Origin: Pegoplata infirma
Taxonomy: Eukaryota > Arthropoda > Insecta > Diptera > Anthomyiidae
DNA: 64,000 nucleotides
Reading direction: 5' to 3'
NCBI GenBank assembly: GCA_963921195.1
Contig: OY992540.1
Location: 172,393,896-172,457,895 of the forward strand
Below are positions 44,826 to 57,123 of the stretch, piece by piece; the first letter of the stretch is position 1, and the number at the start of each line of letters is the position of its first letter. The notes beneath the pieces were generated by a model. The model was given only the letters and a program-made list of their open reading frames with translations, was not told the DNA's origin and ran no database searches. The translations under genes and the position numbers were made by a program.

Positions 44826-45350
44826 GGAGATTCAATTTTGTCCCGCTGGCTTGTTCTACACGTCACAGTGTGGATTTGTCTGAAATTTAAAACTTAAGTT
44901 TCTTTTAGCCAAGGACGAACGCTATTGAAATTGAAAATCGGTCAATGTTTTGACCAAACGCCCCCTTTAAATATGGGTCAAATCACCCTAACAATAGTAT
45001 TTTAATAAGTATCCTTTCGAAATTTGGCAGGTAAACGTGTTTTGTATTCACAAACCGCCATTCCAAATTTTACAGGAATCGGACCAGTTCTTCTTTTAAA
45101 TAATTTATTAAAATTATGTGTGTGTTTTTCTGATTTTAACTTTAATAATCAATCAAATCTGATTTAAACCCACTATTTTTGGACTTATATGAAAACTTCG
45201 CCCGATATTCACTTAAAGCGGTTTCTTGACAACAAATGCAATCCTCTTTCACTCAAATTTGGTTTGTGAGTGTTTTCTACACTTATTAAAGATTTTACAA
45301 AAGATAGGCCCAATTGGTCCATGTTTTTTCTTTGTTCCAAATCAAACATT
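44826..45350 (-). repeat. Dispersed fly repeat 'A', minus-strand copy
   Basis: The reverse complement aligns with 6060-6600 (CCAAATTTGAGTGAAA, GTTTACCTGCCAAATTTCG, GGGCGTTTGGTCAAAACATT). It begins directly after the TA of the preceding CACTC element, which probably inserted at or within it. Confidence 0.7.
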
Positions 45351-46034
45351 AGCGGAATAGGAAGACATTTAATTTTAAAATTACAAAATATTTTGCAATT
45401 CAAAATTTCCAATTTTAAAGCGAATTCCAATACGTGTTGATTCGCTTTAGAGCATTTAATTTTACGGCCTCAGAAATTTCAAAGGCTGTATAGCTAGCTA
45501 TTGGTGAACATTTCGTTCATGTTAAATCGTATTTGGGTGACACTTTATTTGAAAAGCAAGGGAGGCGACTATCACATGTGTAACTTTAAATTTTGGTAGA
45601 CCATCTCGAAAAACATATGACACTTACTTAATATTAACAAAAGGTGATAGTTAGAGACTAGATATTTGCCGAAAACAGATGCTAAACTCTATGTGTATTG
45701 AAATGAGTGTTAGGCATCATGATTGATTGAAACAATTCATTTATAGTAAATACATACACACAGTGTTACATTTTACTTATTACACAGCGGAACAATTTTT
45801 TTCGCCATGCAAATGTTTTTGATTTTGGGTAATTCAGACATCGGTAAATTCTATTCCGAAATTCATTTGCCTTGGTCAGCTATGGATTTTGAGTTATAAC
45901 TCAATGAAAATGTTTAAAAAACACTACCAGTTCTCGCAATATCTCTAAAACTAAACAAGCTTCGAAAATTTTTGATTTTGTTGTATTATTTAAACTGTTT
46001 TGTGTAATCATAATATCTCAAAAACTATACAAGC
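45351..46034. other. Non-coding stretch
   Basis: No ORF, element ends or RNA gene recognised. Confidence 0.4.
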
Positions 46035-46926
46035 TACACTCAAAAAAAACTGTAATGTTAGCAAAAAAAGCTTGTAAACCTACAGGAAAATTTGCTGATT
46101 TTGAACCCACAATTTTTTTGGTAAAGTTAGCAAAAATGTTTTGCCAAAAATTAGTTAACTAAATTTTTTTTATTTTAACTTAGTTCATACACATTTGAGG
46201 AACCCATTGGGTTCGGACCCGATAGGTCCAGACCCCGATGGGCCTGGAACTAGTTGGGTTCCTTAAAAATCGTCATAGTTTTTGATCCAAAATTTGTGTC
46301 CGTTTCGCTCTACCTTGCTTAGTTTTTGAGATACGTGATTTTAGGGTACCACTGCACTGAAAAAAAACCTTCGTGATATAAATGAAATAGATTCATTAAT
46401 TTGTTTTCATTTAACCAATGAAGGAATTCATAAGCTTAATTAAGTATCAAGCATTTTGGGAACAAATTTCATAAAATTTGATTCATTAGATTTCATAGTT
46501 TCATTAAAAAATGTCGTTAAATTTAGTTTATAAAACTTGTTGTTTTTTGACGCCTGTCGAGTCGATTCTGTTTAGTCTGTATTTGGCGCGCAAAATGAGA
46601 CAAGTAAAAAACAGCTGATAAAAGTGCGGCACGATTAATTTTGTTATTTTTCCGACGTTTTTACGAAACTTACAATGAAATGTAATAAATAAATTATATA
46701 TTTACTAAAATTCGAGTTATTTAAAATCGTTCGCGGTTTTTCTTATGTATTAAAATTTAAGTATATAGTGAAATGTTGTGTGAGAAAACTGAGTGAAATA
46801 TATATGGTATAAATAAAAAAAAAAAATGTGAAAGTGTTTTGTTTATTTAGTGGTCTTAGTTTAGTTAAGTGTTTCTCCACCCCATCAAATGAAACTTTGT
46901 GCATCGACTAAAGGTACCTACAGACG

Positions 46927-49451
46927 TAGGGTTGCCATTCGTACTGTTTTAAACAGTACATGTACTGTTTTTTATAAAAAGTACTGTTTTATGCACACCA
47001 CCTAAAACAGTACGCAAAAGTACTGTTTTTAAAAGCGTGTACTGTTTTTGTACTGTTTTTTTATACTCATCACCAAAATGTAACATTTTTCGAAAAATGT
47101 TTCATATTTGACAAAATTTTAATCCAATTTTTAAAAAGAAGCAATTAAATGCAATAAAATTTTATACCACACTCAAAACGAAAAATTATTTAAAAAGTGG
47201 GACACTTAACTAAATTCAATAATGATTTAGCTTCATTGCCATGTCTTCCTTCTTTTCGTCTAAATTTTTCTGAAAAATAAGAAAAAACTAAACAATGGGA
47301 AAAAAATTTATTTTATTGAGTACATCTCATTTAAAGTTCCGATTGTGGGCAGACCCAATTAGGTTCGGAACCCATGGGTACAGACCACCTTAGGCCCAGT
47401 CCCATTGGGTCTATTATGGAATTTAAAGGCCCAAAAGGGTCTTTAGAATCTTAACGGGATAATTAAAAAAAACTATTACGCGGAGGGATTAAGACGATCG
47501 TGTAAAGAACTACAAAAATGTATTTGGCCTTTTTTTTGTTTTGGCAAAATTTTCTGAGAAATGAGCATTTTTAAAATTTGGGGAATGCTCAAATTTTTAG
47601 ATTCAAATTTAGGAGTCCATATATTGAAAGAGGACCGGAGATTCTTTAGAGATTCTTAGAATGAATTTCGGTAATGAACATATTTTTGCTCATTCTGGCT
47701 TAGTTTTTGAAATTTTTGAAACAGTTTTGAAAAATCAATTTCCCTCAAATTGCATAAAATTTACTAAACCTGAAGAAAAAACTTCATCAATTCTAAGATA
47801 AATATTAGTTCATCATTGGTTGCAAATTATCAAAGAAATTTCCAAAATTTTTATTAAATTTTACTAAATAGTGGGGAAAAAACATTTTCCCAAAATTTAG
47901 TTACATGCTATTTACATATACCCCGAAATCCATATAAATTTGGATTTCAAATCCAATTAAAATCTATACCGTTTACATATGCTTTTTTGACATTTAGCGG
48001 GATTTTGTTAGTGGGAGAATTACCCAATTTTATAAATATTTCTAAAAACAATGATTTTTCTTTGCCGGAGCCAATATTTTCAATCCCATTAGTATATGTT
48101 GGGACCACAATATCAAAAAATGTGTTTTTATGTAGAGCTGCTTCTTTAAATGCAAGAAAATTAACATATTTGCCAAGTTTGGGGCCGCCACCATTGAGTG
48201 TTTTTCTTTGTTAGGAAGACCAAATTGGTCAACTAAATTGTGCGTTTACCATTTGCAATGGTAAATTTTAAATGAAACATTGTTAAACATTGATGGCGTT
48301 CAGAAGAGAAAGCTGCTACTCAACTGCTTCTCAACATTCTGCTGAACGGTTTGGTTTTTGACATTTTAGTCAGCATGTTGAGTGAGCGCTTCTCATCACT
48401 AGCAGCGTAAAATATTTATGCTACATTTGATCACAAACTGATACATAAACTGTTTTATTAAAAATATTTATTATTTTTGATGTTATTCAAGAAAATAAAC
48501 AAAAAATACATTAAAAAGTAGTTTTAACTAAAAAAGTAAATGAAAATCTTAAAAGAATTTTTTTTTTTCAATATTTTAAAACATTCATAAAAAATTGCGT
48601 TCAGCAGAGTCAACTAATCAAAACATGCTACATCTCAACTGTTGAGTAGCAGGTTTCTCGGCAGAACACGTCCATTGTTTTTATTAATCTTTTAATAGTT
48701 TTTAAAAAATAAATTTTAATTGTTTTTTTACTTTATAAAAAACAACAACAGCTGATAAAAAAAATCGTGTGCAGCGTTGCAAAAAGGCATTAGGGATGAT
48801 TATTTTGTGAAAAACCATAGTTATACAATTAAGTAGTGGAAATTTTTTGGGATTTTGAATTGCGATTTTACGATTTTCCCAAAATCCAAGTTTTTTTATA
48901 TGGGATTTGACATTTTAAATCCAAAAAAGTAATAGGATTTACTTGGATTTTCATTGAAATCCCATTTTTTCTGGATTTCGAGGTATATGTAAATGGCATA
49001 TTAGGCCTTTGTTTGAGTGCAATAATACCTTTTTCGCGTTTGCTTTTTAAAGTCGTGTTTTAAATAAAACACTGTTTTATGGGTTTTTTCATATGTTTTT
49101 GATAGGAAGATCGGCGTTTTAGTTAAGCGAAAGCATAGACTACAAAAGTTTTACAAGTAAGATGTCGTGGCAACTAAGACAAGCTCCAAAAAGTCAATCA
49201 GCAATTTTTTTCAACACTGATAAAAAAAATTGAATAAATTTGACACGGTTTACCTAAAATGTTCCCCCGTTCTGTAAACAATCTTTTATGCTCGTTTTGG
49301 CTGAAATCTGTTTAAAACCAGGGTAAAAGGGCTAAGTGTTTGTAGTTTCATATAAAATAAGACTTTTAAAAAAGTACTGTTTTTATTTGCAATGTACTGT
49401 TTTTTGAGACCAAATGTACTGTTATTCCCTATTTCAAATCTGGCAACCCTA
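46927..49451. mobile_element. hAT-type element with TAGGGTTGCCA ends, third layer
   Basis: TAGGGTTGCCA at 46927, inverted at 49441-49451, with the perfect 8-bp duplication TACAGACG (46919-46926, 49452-49459). Near the left end there are about seven copies of GTACTGTTTT in both orientations, and three near the right end. It contains a diverged relative of the 54701 element (47340-47790; GACCCAATTAGGTTCGG, GAGGACCGGAG) and the Harbinger-like element 47904-49000. No transposase ORF. Confidence 0.88.
47904..49000. mobile_element. Harbinger-like element with TTA duplication, innermost layer
   Basis: The ends YATGCYATTTACATATACC (inverted copies at 47904 and 49000) are flanked by TTA (47901-47903, 49001-49003). 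The arms stay related inwards (CGAAATCC, GGATTTCAAATCC versus its inverse near 48940). The 3-bp TTA target suggests PIF/Harbinger. On the minus strand an open stretch of ~75 codons (48210-47985; GGGPKLGKYVNF, FDIVVPTYTNG) has protein-like composition but no Met start and no family I recognise. Confidence 0.65.
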
Positions 49452-49486
49452 TACAGACGACGCAATATTAGTACAATATAAAATAT

Positions 49487-49979
49487 ATTTGAGTAAATTT
49501 TTAATACTATTGAGTAAAAAATTACTCAATTTTGCACCAGTAAACGATTTAATAGTATTGAGTAAATTTTTAATAAAAATTTATTAAATATTTAAAAAAA
49601 AAATTTGAGTAAGTTTTTAATTGACACAATTAAAAATTTACTCAAAATTTATCTATTTATTTTTATTTTTAAAGTTTAAAAAAGTTTTAATTTTTTTACA
49701 AAAAAAAAACAAAAAACTTATTTTTTCCAACTTTACCAAACATATTTATATCTCAAAAACATAGGAAAATTTCATAAAAACGATTACAAACTTTCATATA
49801 CATACACAAAAAACTATAAACTAAACGAGAATTTAAAAAACTATGAGAGTTAAAAAAAAAATAAAAAAACTATTAAATTATTTACTTAAATTGTTTTTAA
49901 AATTTTTGAGTAAATTTTTAATTGCGTCAATTAAAAAAATACTCAATTTTTGTTTTTAAATTTAAACAAGTGATTACTC
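49487..49979. repeat. TTGAGTAAATTTTTAAT repeat, copy 1
   Basis: TTTGAGTAAATTTTTAATA at the left and TTACTCAAA at the right, with four or more internal TTGAGTAA motifs. Almost the same ~490 bp recurs at 57777-58262. No target duplication found. Probably a MITE with eroded ends; CACAGAAAAAAATATGA just beyond the right end may belong to it. Confidence 0.7.
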
Positions 49980-50857
49980 AAATTAGTTTCCTTCATATTT
50001 TTTTCTGTGTACCTTAAGGATCTCATCTAGAGTCCAGTGGTACCACTGGTATTACCTACTGCTATCCCGCATTTAATCAATGAATACTTTCATACATTTA
50101 ATGAAAAGCTTCATTAAACGTTTTAAACAAGTGCTACGAATATGTTCATTAATTCCATGTAAGTTTTCATTGAATGGAACTTTAATGACATCAGTTTCAT
50201 TGATCCAATGAAACCTGTCTTCGGTTGAAAACGTGAGTCATTTTTCATTATGCTTATGTCAATTATCATTATTTTCACGAAGTTTTTTTTTCAGTGTGTG
50301 GTTTTGAGAATTAAAAAGCTCGATTACTTCAAAAATATTACTCGGAGAGCTTTTGGTTATTTTGCGGTCTTGTTCTACGTGTTGAGAGCTACAGAAATGC
50401 TTTCGGATTTTTTGTTGTGTCGGCAATATTTACTGAGATATGAGCTTTTTAAAATTTTCGGGAATGCTAACTTTTTTGGATCCAAAGGACCGGCGATACT
50501 ATGAGCCCGAGAACCAAAAATGGCCTCCAATTTGCTCTATCTTGCTTAGTTTCCGAGATAGCGCCATTTCAAGTTTTCTTAAAAAAAAAACAAAAATACA
50601 ATTTATTTTTGCTAATATTAGCAAAAATGCTTGTAAAAATTTGGTCAACTCAATTTTAAATTTAGCAAAAAAAAAATTTTCAAATTTTGTTTAAAGTTGC
50701 TAATGCGCTAAATGAAGTTTAAAAGATATTTTTGCTAACATGCTAATCTCAAATAAAAATTTGCTAAAGGTTAGCTTACTAGCATTAGCAAAAAAAATAG
50801 TAAATCTACTAATGTATTATTTTGAGTGTACGGTAAAAGTCAAAAAGAGATTTAACA

Positions 50858-51253
50858 CACTAAGAAAATTATGTCATTAACTGTTTGTAGGTTATTTTAA
50901 GAAGTAATCAGTAAAGTTATTTTAAAAGAAAAATCAGTTATTTTATAAAGGATTTAATTTTTTTACTATTTCTGTTGTTTAAAAAATATAATTTACTGTC
51001 TTAAAAACGAATTTTCTGTTACATTTATTTTCGGCAGTAAAAAATTTCTTCTATAGTTTTACTGTTTTTCGATACAAAATAAGTGAATATTCAGTAGTTT
51101 TTTAATGTTTTGGTTAGTCATTAAATTAACATTTAAAATTGACTGTAATGTGTTTTTATTTTAAATGAAAAAACAGTGGAATGGTTTTTAAATAAAATTT
51201 CATTTGTTTTAAGTGAATATTCAGTGGAATTTACCTACATAATTTTTTGAGTG
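50858..51253. mobile_element. Short CACT-ended MITE with CA duplication
   Basis: CACTAAGAAAATTATGT at 50858; inverted right end CACTCAAAAAATTATGTAGG to 51253. CA on both sides (50856-50857, 51254-51255). The interior has repeated CAGT/ACTG motifs. 396 bp, no ORF. Confidence 0.7.
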
Positions 51254-51473
51254 CAACAGCATTTAAATATTATTTAAGACTAGTGAAAAAAGTACTACTA
51301 TATTTTTTTAAATATGTCTTAAATAAGCTACAGCAGACCAAGTCAAACGAATTTTAAATATGACCCCAAAAAAAAAGTAATCGTTTGTATGCTCAGCTCC
51401 GCAATCTGTGTTCCGTAGTGTTATTAACCAATTGTTAAACGCATTCTAAAGCACACACATGAACGCTTACATA

Positions 51474-52141
51474 TCGCTCATTTACTACAATAGTGACATT
51501 ACTCAAAAAAGCGGATTTTGCTGAAAAAATAAATATTGATAGCATTTTTTTACACAATATAAAACATGATATAATAAATAATTCTGCATTACTAATAAAG
51601 GAGGTCTTTCAGAGGACACCCACCAATTGTCCTTAAACTTGCATATCTCAAATTTAAAAAAGGGTTGACACCTTATGAAAAATACGGTCTTCCGGGAAAA
51701 TCCGAATAAAAACCGAGAGTTTTGACAAACCCAAAAATACGGGTCAGCATAATTTTAATAGATATTAAATACGATTTTGGCGGTCGTACGTATATACATC
51801 ACCATATAAACTACCCCAACGTTTTTACATTTTTGAAAATAAGAACTTAACGAATTTGGAAACGAATTTGAAAACGAAGGATATGCCTCCAAAAAACCTT
51901 TCGATCTGTATAAAATGTTCATATAGTTTCTTCTGAAGTAATGTTAAAAATCTTCAAAAAACGGAAAAAATCCATTTATCCCCCTCCCCTTTGACCCGCT
52001 AAATGTGAGATTGGGCAGTTTAGAAAAAAAACAGGTAACTCTTATTTTCATCCCCTCTTTTCCATATGCCCTCTGAAAGACATTCCTTGTAAGTCAAAAA
52101 TCACGTTTTTTAATTATGTCACTATTGAAGTAAATGAGCGA
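51474..52141. mobile_element. TA-flanked inverted-repeat MITE
   Basis: TCGCTCATTTACTACAATAG at 51474 mirrors CTATTGAAGTAAATGAGCGA ending at 52141, with TA on both sides. The inner match continues (AGTGACAT; TCTTTCAGAGG versus CCTCTGAAAGA). 668 bp, no ORF. Tc1/mariner-like by target only. Confidence 0.7.
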
Positions 52142-52304
52142 TATTTACCCATATACAACTAAAACTATTGTTTAAGTAATGGTTTCAATGGTTGACTAAA
52201 TGCAATATCTGTATCTATAATCTCTTGTTCTATGTTAATACAACTAAAGAAGTATAAGTGTTTTGTTTATAATACTATATGCTTCAAGTAAGACCTCAAG
52301 TTAT

Positions 52305-52649
52305 TTAGGGTGATCCATTTAGATATTTCTTTTTTAATTTGAAATAAAACGTAACTCGATCATTTCTTATGACCTGAAAGAACAGTCTCTGACATTTACT
52401 TTTTAAAGAGAACTTCATCCAAATGGTGTCCGCAACAACGCCTTTTTCTTTTCGGTAATTTTCGATCATTCTTTTCTGCATTGCTACTGGTATCTCGCAA
52501 ATTACGCGTCCGATGATTCCAACAGAATAAAAATAAACCATATAGTGCGTTTTTCGGAATTTAACGGTATTTCGAGAATCTCTGCGGGTAACTCATTAGC
52601 CCAAAAGCGGCAATTTGGTTTATTTAGCAAACTTAGCCAGAAATGTGAC
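52305..52649 (-). pseudogene. C-terminal mariner-family transposase remnant
   Basis: On the minus strand, HFWLSLLNKPNCRFW...NSEKRTIWF is readable from about 52649. After a frameshift near 52535 it continues as VGIIGRVICEIPVAMQKRMIENY...ADTIWMKF to the stop at 52305. The order (N-K-x-N-C-R-F-W, T-V/I-W, G-I-I-G, then IP..MQ.R.IEN) is that of IS630/Tc1/mariner-superfamily transposases common in insects. Only the last third is present and it is frameshifted, so it is inactive. The exact mariner subgroup is not determined. Confidence 0.65.
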
Positions 52650-52796
52650 TCAATACTAAAAAATAGAAAATTGGATCTTTCGAAAAGACTCCCTGCAGCG
52701 TAGTCACGTAGAGACTGTTCTTTCGGGTCATAAAGATTCCAGAATCGAAGTCTTTTATTCTTTTCTTTAAAAAAGAAAGGTCTAAATGGATCACCT
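52308..52796. mobile_element. Deleted mariner-like element
   Basis: The ends RGGTGATCCATTTAGA are inverted at 52308 and 52796, with TA beside each (52306-52307, 52797-52798). The terminal repeats stay related for ~100 bp (ATGACCYGAAAGAACAGTCTCT in both). The interior retains the transposase remnant described next. Confidence 0.75.
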
Positions 52797-53853
52797 TATA
52801 AATACAAGGACTATTGAGACATCAGAGCTTATAATGAATTCGAACTATTTTTGAACTTACTGTATTAATTTTTATATTTGCATATGCGACATTCCATGCC
52901 AAATCACACATTTTCCGACACGACCCGCATAGATTTTGCTAATTGCTTGATATGTTTCGGTACGTTTTAAATGTAGTTTGCACCCTAATTTTCAGCCTTT
53001 TATTCTAAGTTGGTTTTGAGTAATAGATTTTTCCAAACCCACTGCAATGGGAACACATACGAAAAATCTTCTCCCATCTACTACTTTTTTGTAAATGATA
53101 TTCTGATTTTTAAGGAATTTGAAACTTTTCTAATTTCTGTTACGAACAGCCAGCCTTCCAAAACAACATTTACCGTTAAAAAATACAGTTGTCGGTAGCC
53201 ATAACTTTTCCATTTTACAAAATTAAAAATTTTTCGAAAAACACATTCGATATTTATGAACTACCTGTTCAAAGTCTAGCAACTATCCATTGCTATATCC
53301 TTATTATTTATTATCTTTGGATTTTTTTATAATTTCGATAGTTTCCAAAAAATTAAAATTTTCAATTCATTTTGACCAGTTAAAAATATCAATATGCTTA
53401 AAAAAGCTTGACAACATTTTGTTGGTATTTAAATGTAGCTTTACCCCCAATTCTAAAAAAAATCATAAGGCAAATTTTCTTCGAAATATCTTCACAATTT
53501 TCGAATTTGGCAAAGCATTTTTCATGACAAAGGCTTTGCCAAATTTTATTTATGTATTTACACCTTATTTTTATCAATAAAAATTATTAATATCAGGAGA
53601 AATCAAAAAGAATAATTCTAAAACACATTCGTATTATATCAATTTTTTCTAGAATATGGGGGTCAGAGATAATATGTGAAAAAAATATTTAATTTTTGAC
53701 ATTAAAAATTAAAATCAATTTTTTTTTTTTAATCCGAAACCTTTGATTAAAAACAAAAATCTAAGAACTCTACTTAAATTAAGCCATAATTCGAGATGTG
53801 ATCACAATTCGTACTACTTTCTTTACGAATTTTGAAATATGGTGCTCCAAGGA

Positions 53854-54070
53854 ATTACGTTATTAGATATGGATGGTACGAGGCTGCACGAACAAGTCAG
53901 TTGTGGAGTGAGTCTATTCGGAGGAGCTTGGATAGAGAAGATTGCCAGATCATTGCAGTCTTTACCACGCAGAGATGCTGGCAATAAAAGAAGTGGCTGA
54001 CTGTTTGAGTTGCAGTGTTTTGTCTACAATCACAGTCAAGTCCCTGGAGTCAATGTTTCTGAAAACAAAG
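53854..54070 (+). pseudogene. Non-LTR retrotransposon RNase H fragment
   Basis: Readable in two frames: LLDMDGTRLHEQVSCGV, then after a shift VYSEELG, a stop, and RLPDHCSLYHAEMLAIKEVADCL. The DG..L....GCGV-YS start and the HAE-AIKE helix are typical RNase H landmarks of insect non-LTR retrotransposons (same general type as the tail at 20921-21226). A frameshift and at least one stop make it dead. Neither RT nor 3' end is attached. Confidence 0.65.
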
Positions 54071-54130
54071 ATCTGCCGTTAACTCCCGCACATCTTTAAA
54101 TGAGATGGCCAAGATGTCTTCATATATGAA

Positions 54131-54330
54131 GCCCTGTAGGCTAGTTTGTAGCGTGCTATCCTATTAAACAGGAGGTCGTGGGTTCGATTCCCACCAAAAC
54201 CCTTGGTCGATTTCGCTACAACGAGACGACGGTCATTGTTACCAGTTCTCGGTTAGGTTTAAATTATTAAAAATTATTTGTAAATAAATTGGAAAAATTA
54301 ATAAAAAAAAAAAACTGATCATTGGATCAA
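54131..54330 (+). mobile_element. tRNA-derived SINE, copy 2
   Basis: The head GCCCTGTAGGCTAGTTTGTA continues to a perfect B box, GGTTCGATTCC. The body TTCGCTACAACGAGACGACG then GTCATTGTTACCAGTTCTCGGTTAGGTT is the same as at 16475. The 3' part TTGTAAATAAATTGGAAAA is followed by a simple ATT tail. A TCCT/AGGA anticodon-stem-like pair with a seven-base loop is visible, but the acceptor stem is not tRNA-like, so this is a SINE. Confidence 0.82.
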
Positions 54331-54693
<363 letters not shown>

Positions 54694-54700
54694 CCACGTA

Positions 54701-55588
54701 CACTTAAAAAAAAAAACTGTAAAGTTAGCAAAAAAAGCTTGTAAACCTACAAGAAAAATTTGCTGATTTTGAACCCACAATTTTTTTGGTAAAGTTAGCA
54801 AAAACGTTTTGCTAAAAGCTAGTTAACTGAAATTTTTTTTATTTCAACTTACAATTAGTTCATAAACATTTGAGGACCCCATTGGGTTCGGACCCGATAG
54901 GTCCAGACCCCGATGGGCCTAGACCTACTTGGGTTCCTTAAAAATCGTCATAGTTTTTGATCCATAATTAGTGTCCGTTTCGCTCTACCTTGCTTAGTTT
55001 TTGAGATACGTGATTTTAGGGGACCACCGGGGTTTTGAGAATTACAGAACTCGATAACTTCAAAAATATTACTCGGGGAGCTTTTGATTATTTTGCGGTC
55101 TTGTTCTACGTGTTGAGAGCTACAAAAATGCTTTTGGACTTTTTGTTGTGTCGGCAATATTTACCGAGATATGATCATTTTAAAATTTTCGGGAATGTTA
55201 ACTTTTTTGAATCCAAAATTAGGACCCATTAGGGTCCACACATGTGAAGAGGACCGGCGAGAGCCCGAGAACCAAAAATGGCCTCCATTTTGCTCTATCT
55301 GGCTTAGTTTCCCAGATAGCGCCATTTTAAGTTTTCTGAAAATAAAAAAAAATTTTAAATTTATTTTTGCTAATGTTAGCAAAAAATCTTGTAAAAATGT
55401 TGTCAACTCAATTTCAAATTTAGCAAAAGAAATTAGTTCAAAGTTTGTTTAAAATTGCTAATGTGCTAAATGATGTTTACAATAATTTTTTGCTAACATG
55501 CTAATCTCAACTAAAAATTTGCTAAAAGTTAGCTAACTAGCGTTAGCAAAAAAAAATTAGTAAATCTACTAACGTATTTTTTTGAGTG
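54701..55588. mobile_element. CACTC/T-ended element, uninterrupted copy
   Basis: CACTTAAAAAAAAAAACTG to TTTTTTTGAGTG, with TA at 54699-54700 and 55589-55590. Subterminal GTTAGCAAAAA motifs occur in both orientations; the interior has GGACCCGATAGGTCCAGACC and similar near-palindromes. This 888-bp copy serves as the empty-site reference for the split copy 46037-50828. No transposase; two ~70-90-aa frames across it are not conserved as proteins between copies. Confidence 0.85.
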
Positions 55589-55850
55589 TATATGTTTCCA
55601 TATATGAACATTTTTCACCGGCTGGTCAAAATTAATTGAACATTTTAAATTCTTAATGTTTTTTTACATTTAAATTTTAAAAATTTGATTACTCAAAACA
55701 AACTTGAAGTAAAAGGCTAAAAATTGATGTGCAAGTTTCATTTAATACGTACTAAACATAACAAAAAAAAATGCGAAATCGAAGTGGGTCGTGTCCGAAA
55801 ATGGATGATTTGGCATGGAATGTCCCATATATACCTACAACACAAACATA

Positions 55851-57123
55851 AAGGGTGGTCCAATAACAAGTATCTTTTTTGCAATAAAATGAACAATACT
55901 CAATATTTGTGGAACCTTAAGGCTTTATTTGAAAGTGCAAACATTTCCATTTTTTATGGCAAACAACTTCATTCATGCGGATGCCTCGGTTAGCTCCGCA
56001 GTAGCTCATCCTCGTCACCCATTTTTCTTAGACCTTTGTGAATGTTTTTGGTTCTGTCTCACGAATGGCTTGAACGATATTCGTCGAAAGGGCTTAGAAC
56101 ATTTCTGGACTTTCCACATTTTATGGATCTTTAACAACACTCTTCCAAAAATTTTCTAAAGGGTTTAAACCGCAGCTCTGAAATGATCAATTGACACCGA
56201 GAGTATGGCTAAAAACACGATTACCGAACTACGTGCGCACAATATCGATTATTTGATGGACATGTTGTGGCATCCTACTGAAAACAAATGTCGTCCAAGT
56301 TGATATTTTCTATTATGGCCAACAAAAAGTCGGTAATCACGGCTCTGTAGCTCTCATCTTTGACGAAAATGGGGTTTTCAGTAGTATTTTTGAAAATACT
56401 GTGTAATGATCATAGAAAAAAATAGAAATGAAACAGAGTCGTATTTGGCTTGAATAAGTATTGGTGACAGCACATTATGTAACTTTTGACGTTTAATAAA
56501 AACAATGCAACATAAAGGAAAACAACAACAAAGCAAACAACAAAAGAGAAAAAAAAACTTTTTAAACTATCAATATTGTATTATCTTTAAAAAAACGATG
56601 AATAAAGCTAAATAAATAACAAATTTAATTAAATGAAAGACAAATTCAATTTTTTATAAACAAAGAATCTAATTTGATATTAAATACGTGTGAGATGAGG
56701 AAGAACAAGCATTTTGCCACCATATTGGAAAATACATCAAATACAACACTGCGTACCTTCTAATCTTTTCTATGGTAATGATGCTGCAACTCAAATCTGT
56801 TGCTTTCCATAGATGAACTGGATTCTTTACAATACCGTGAGGGTTTTCCGATCCCAAAATGCAGAAATTTGTTTGTTAACATAACCTCAGTTCGGTGCTT
56901 TATTTCTGTTAAAAACTTTGTTTCGAAAAACGTACAATTTGGCAACGCAGTACAGCGTTACAACGCGATGTAGCGGAGCAAGCCGAGGACGCATCAATGA
57001 AGTCGTTTGCCATAAAAAATGGGAATGTTTGCTCTTTTAAATAAAGCCATTACATTCCAAAAAAGTTGATTATTGTTCATTTTATTGCATTTTTAAAAAG
57101 ATACTTGTTATTGGGCCACCCTA
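55851..57123. mobile_element. Mariner-like element, decayed, ~1.27 kb
   Basis: The left end AAGGGTGGTCCAATAACAAG and the right end, inverted, TAGGGTGGCCCAATAACAAG have TA on both sides (55849-55850, 57124-57125). The terminal repeats extend to ~200 bp with divergence (CAATAAAATGAACAATA, GCAAACATTTCCATTTTTTA, ACTTCATTSATGCG). Length and TA target fit a near-full-length mariner-type element. Confidence 0.78.
56669..56910 (-). pseudogene. Mariner-family transposase remnant
   Basis: On the minus strand GYVNKQISAFW is followed, after a frame change, by GSENPHGIVKNPVHLWKATDLSC. This matches the GYVNKQNCRFW / ENP...PLHP..VTVWC region of mariner-superfamily transposases in order and spacing. The reading frame changes and stops show that it is inactive. 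The DDE residues themselves are not identified. Confidence 0.55.

Larger units (their letters stand above)
46355..50296. mobile_element. CACTG-ended element, second layer of the nest
   Basis: CACTGAAAAAAAACCTTCGT to TTTTTTTTTCAGTG, with TG on both sides (46353-46354, 50297-50298). The subterminal TTCATTAA / TTAATGAA motifs (46380-46520, 50075-50220) are those of the smaller relative at 20560-21505. It contains the hAT-type element 46927-49451 and the repeat 49487-49979. Confidence 0.8.
46037..50828. mobile_element. CACTC-ended element split by a 3.9-kb nested insertion
   Basis: CACTCAAAAAAAACTGTAAT at 46037 and TTTTGAGTG ending at 50828 are flanked by TA (46035-46036, 50829-50830). The halves 46037-46354 and 50297-50828 are collinear with the uninterrupted copy at 54701-55588 (AGTTAGCAAAAAAAGCTTG, GACCCGATAGGTCCAGACCC, GTCTTGTTCTACGTG, TGTCGGCAATATTTAC). 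The break is at GGTACCACTG / TGTGGTTTTGAG, which matches the contiguous 55022-55040. Outermost layer of a four-level nest. Confidence 0.88.
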
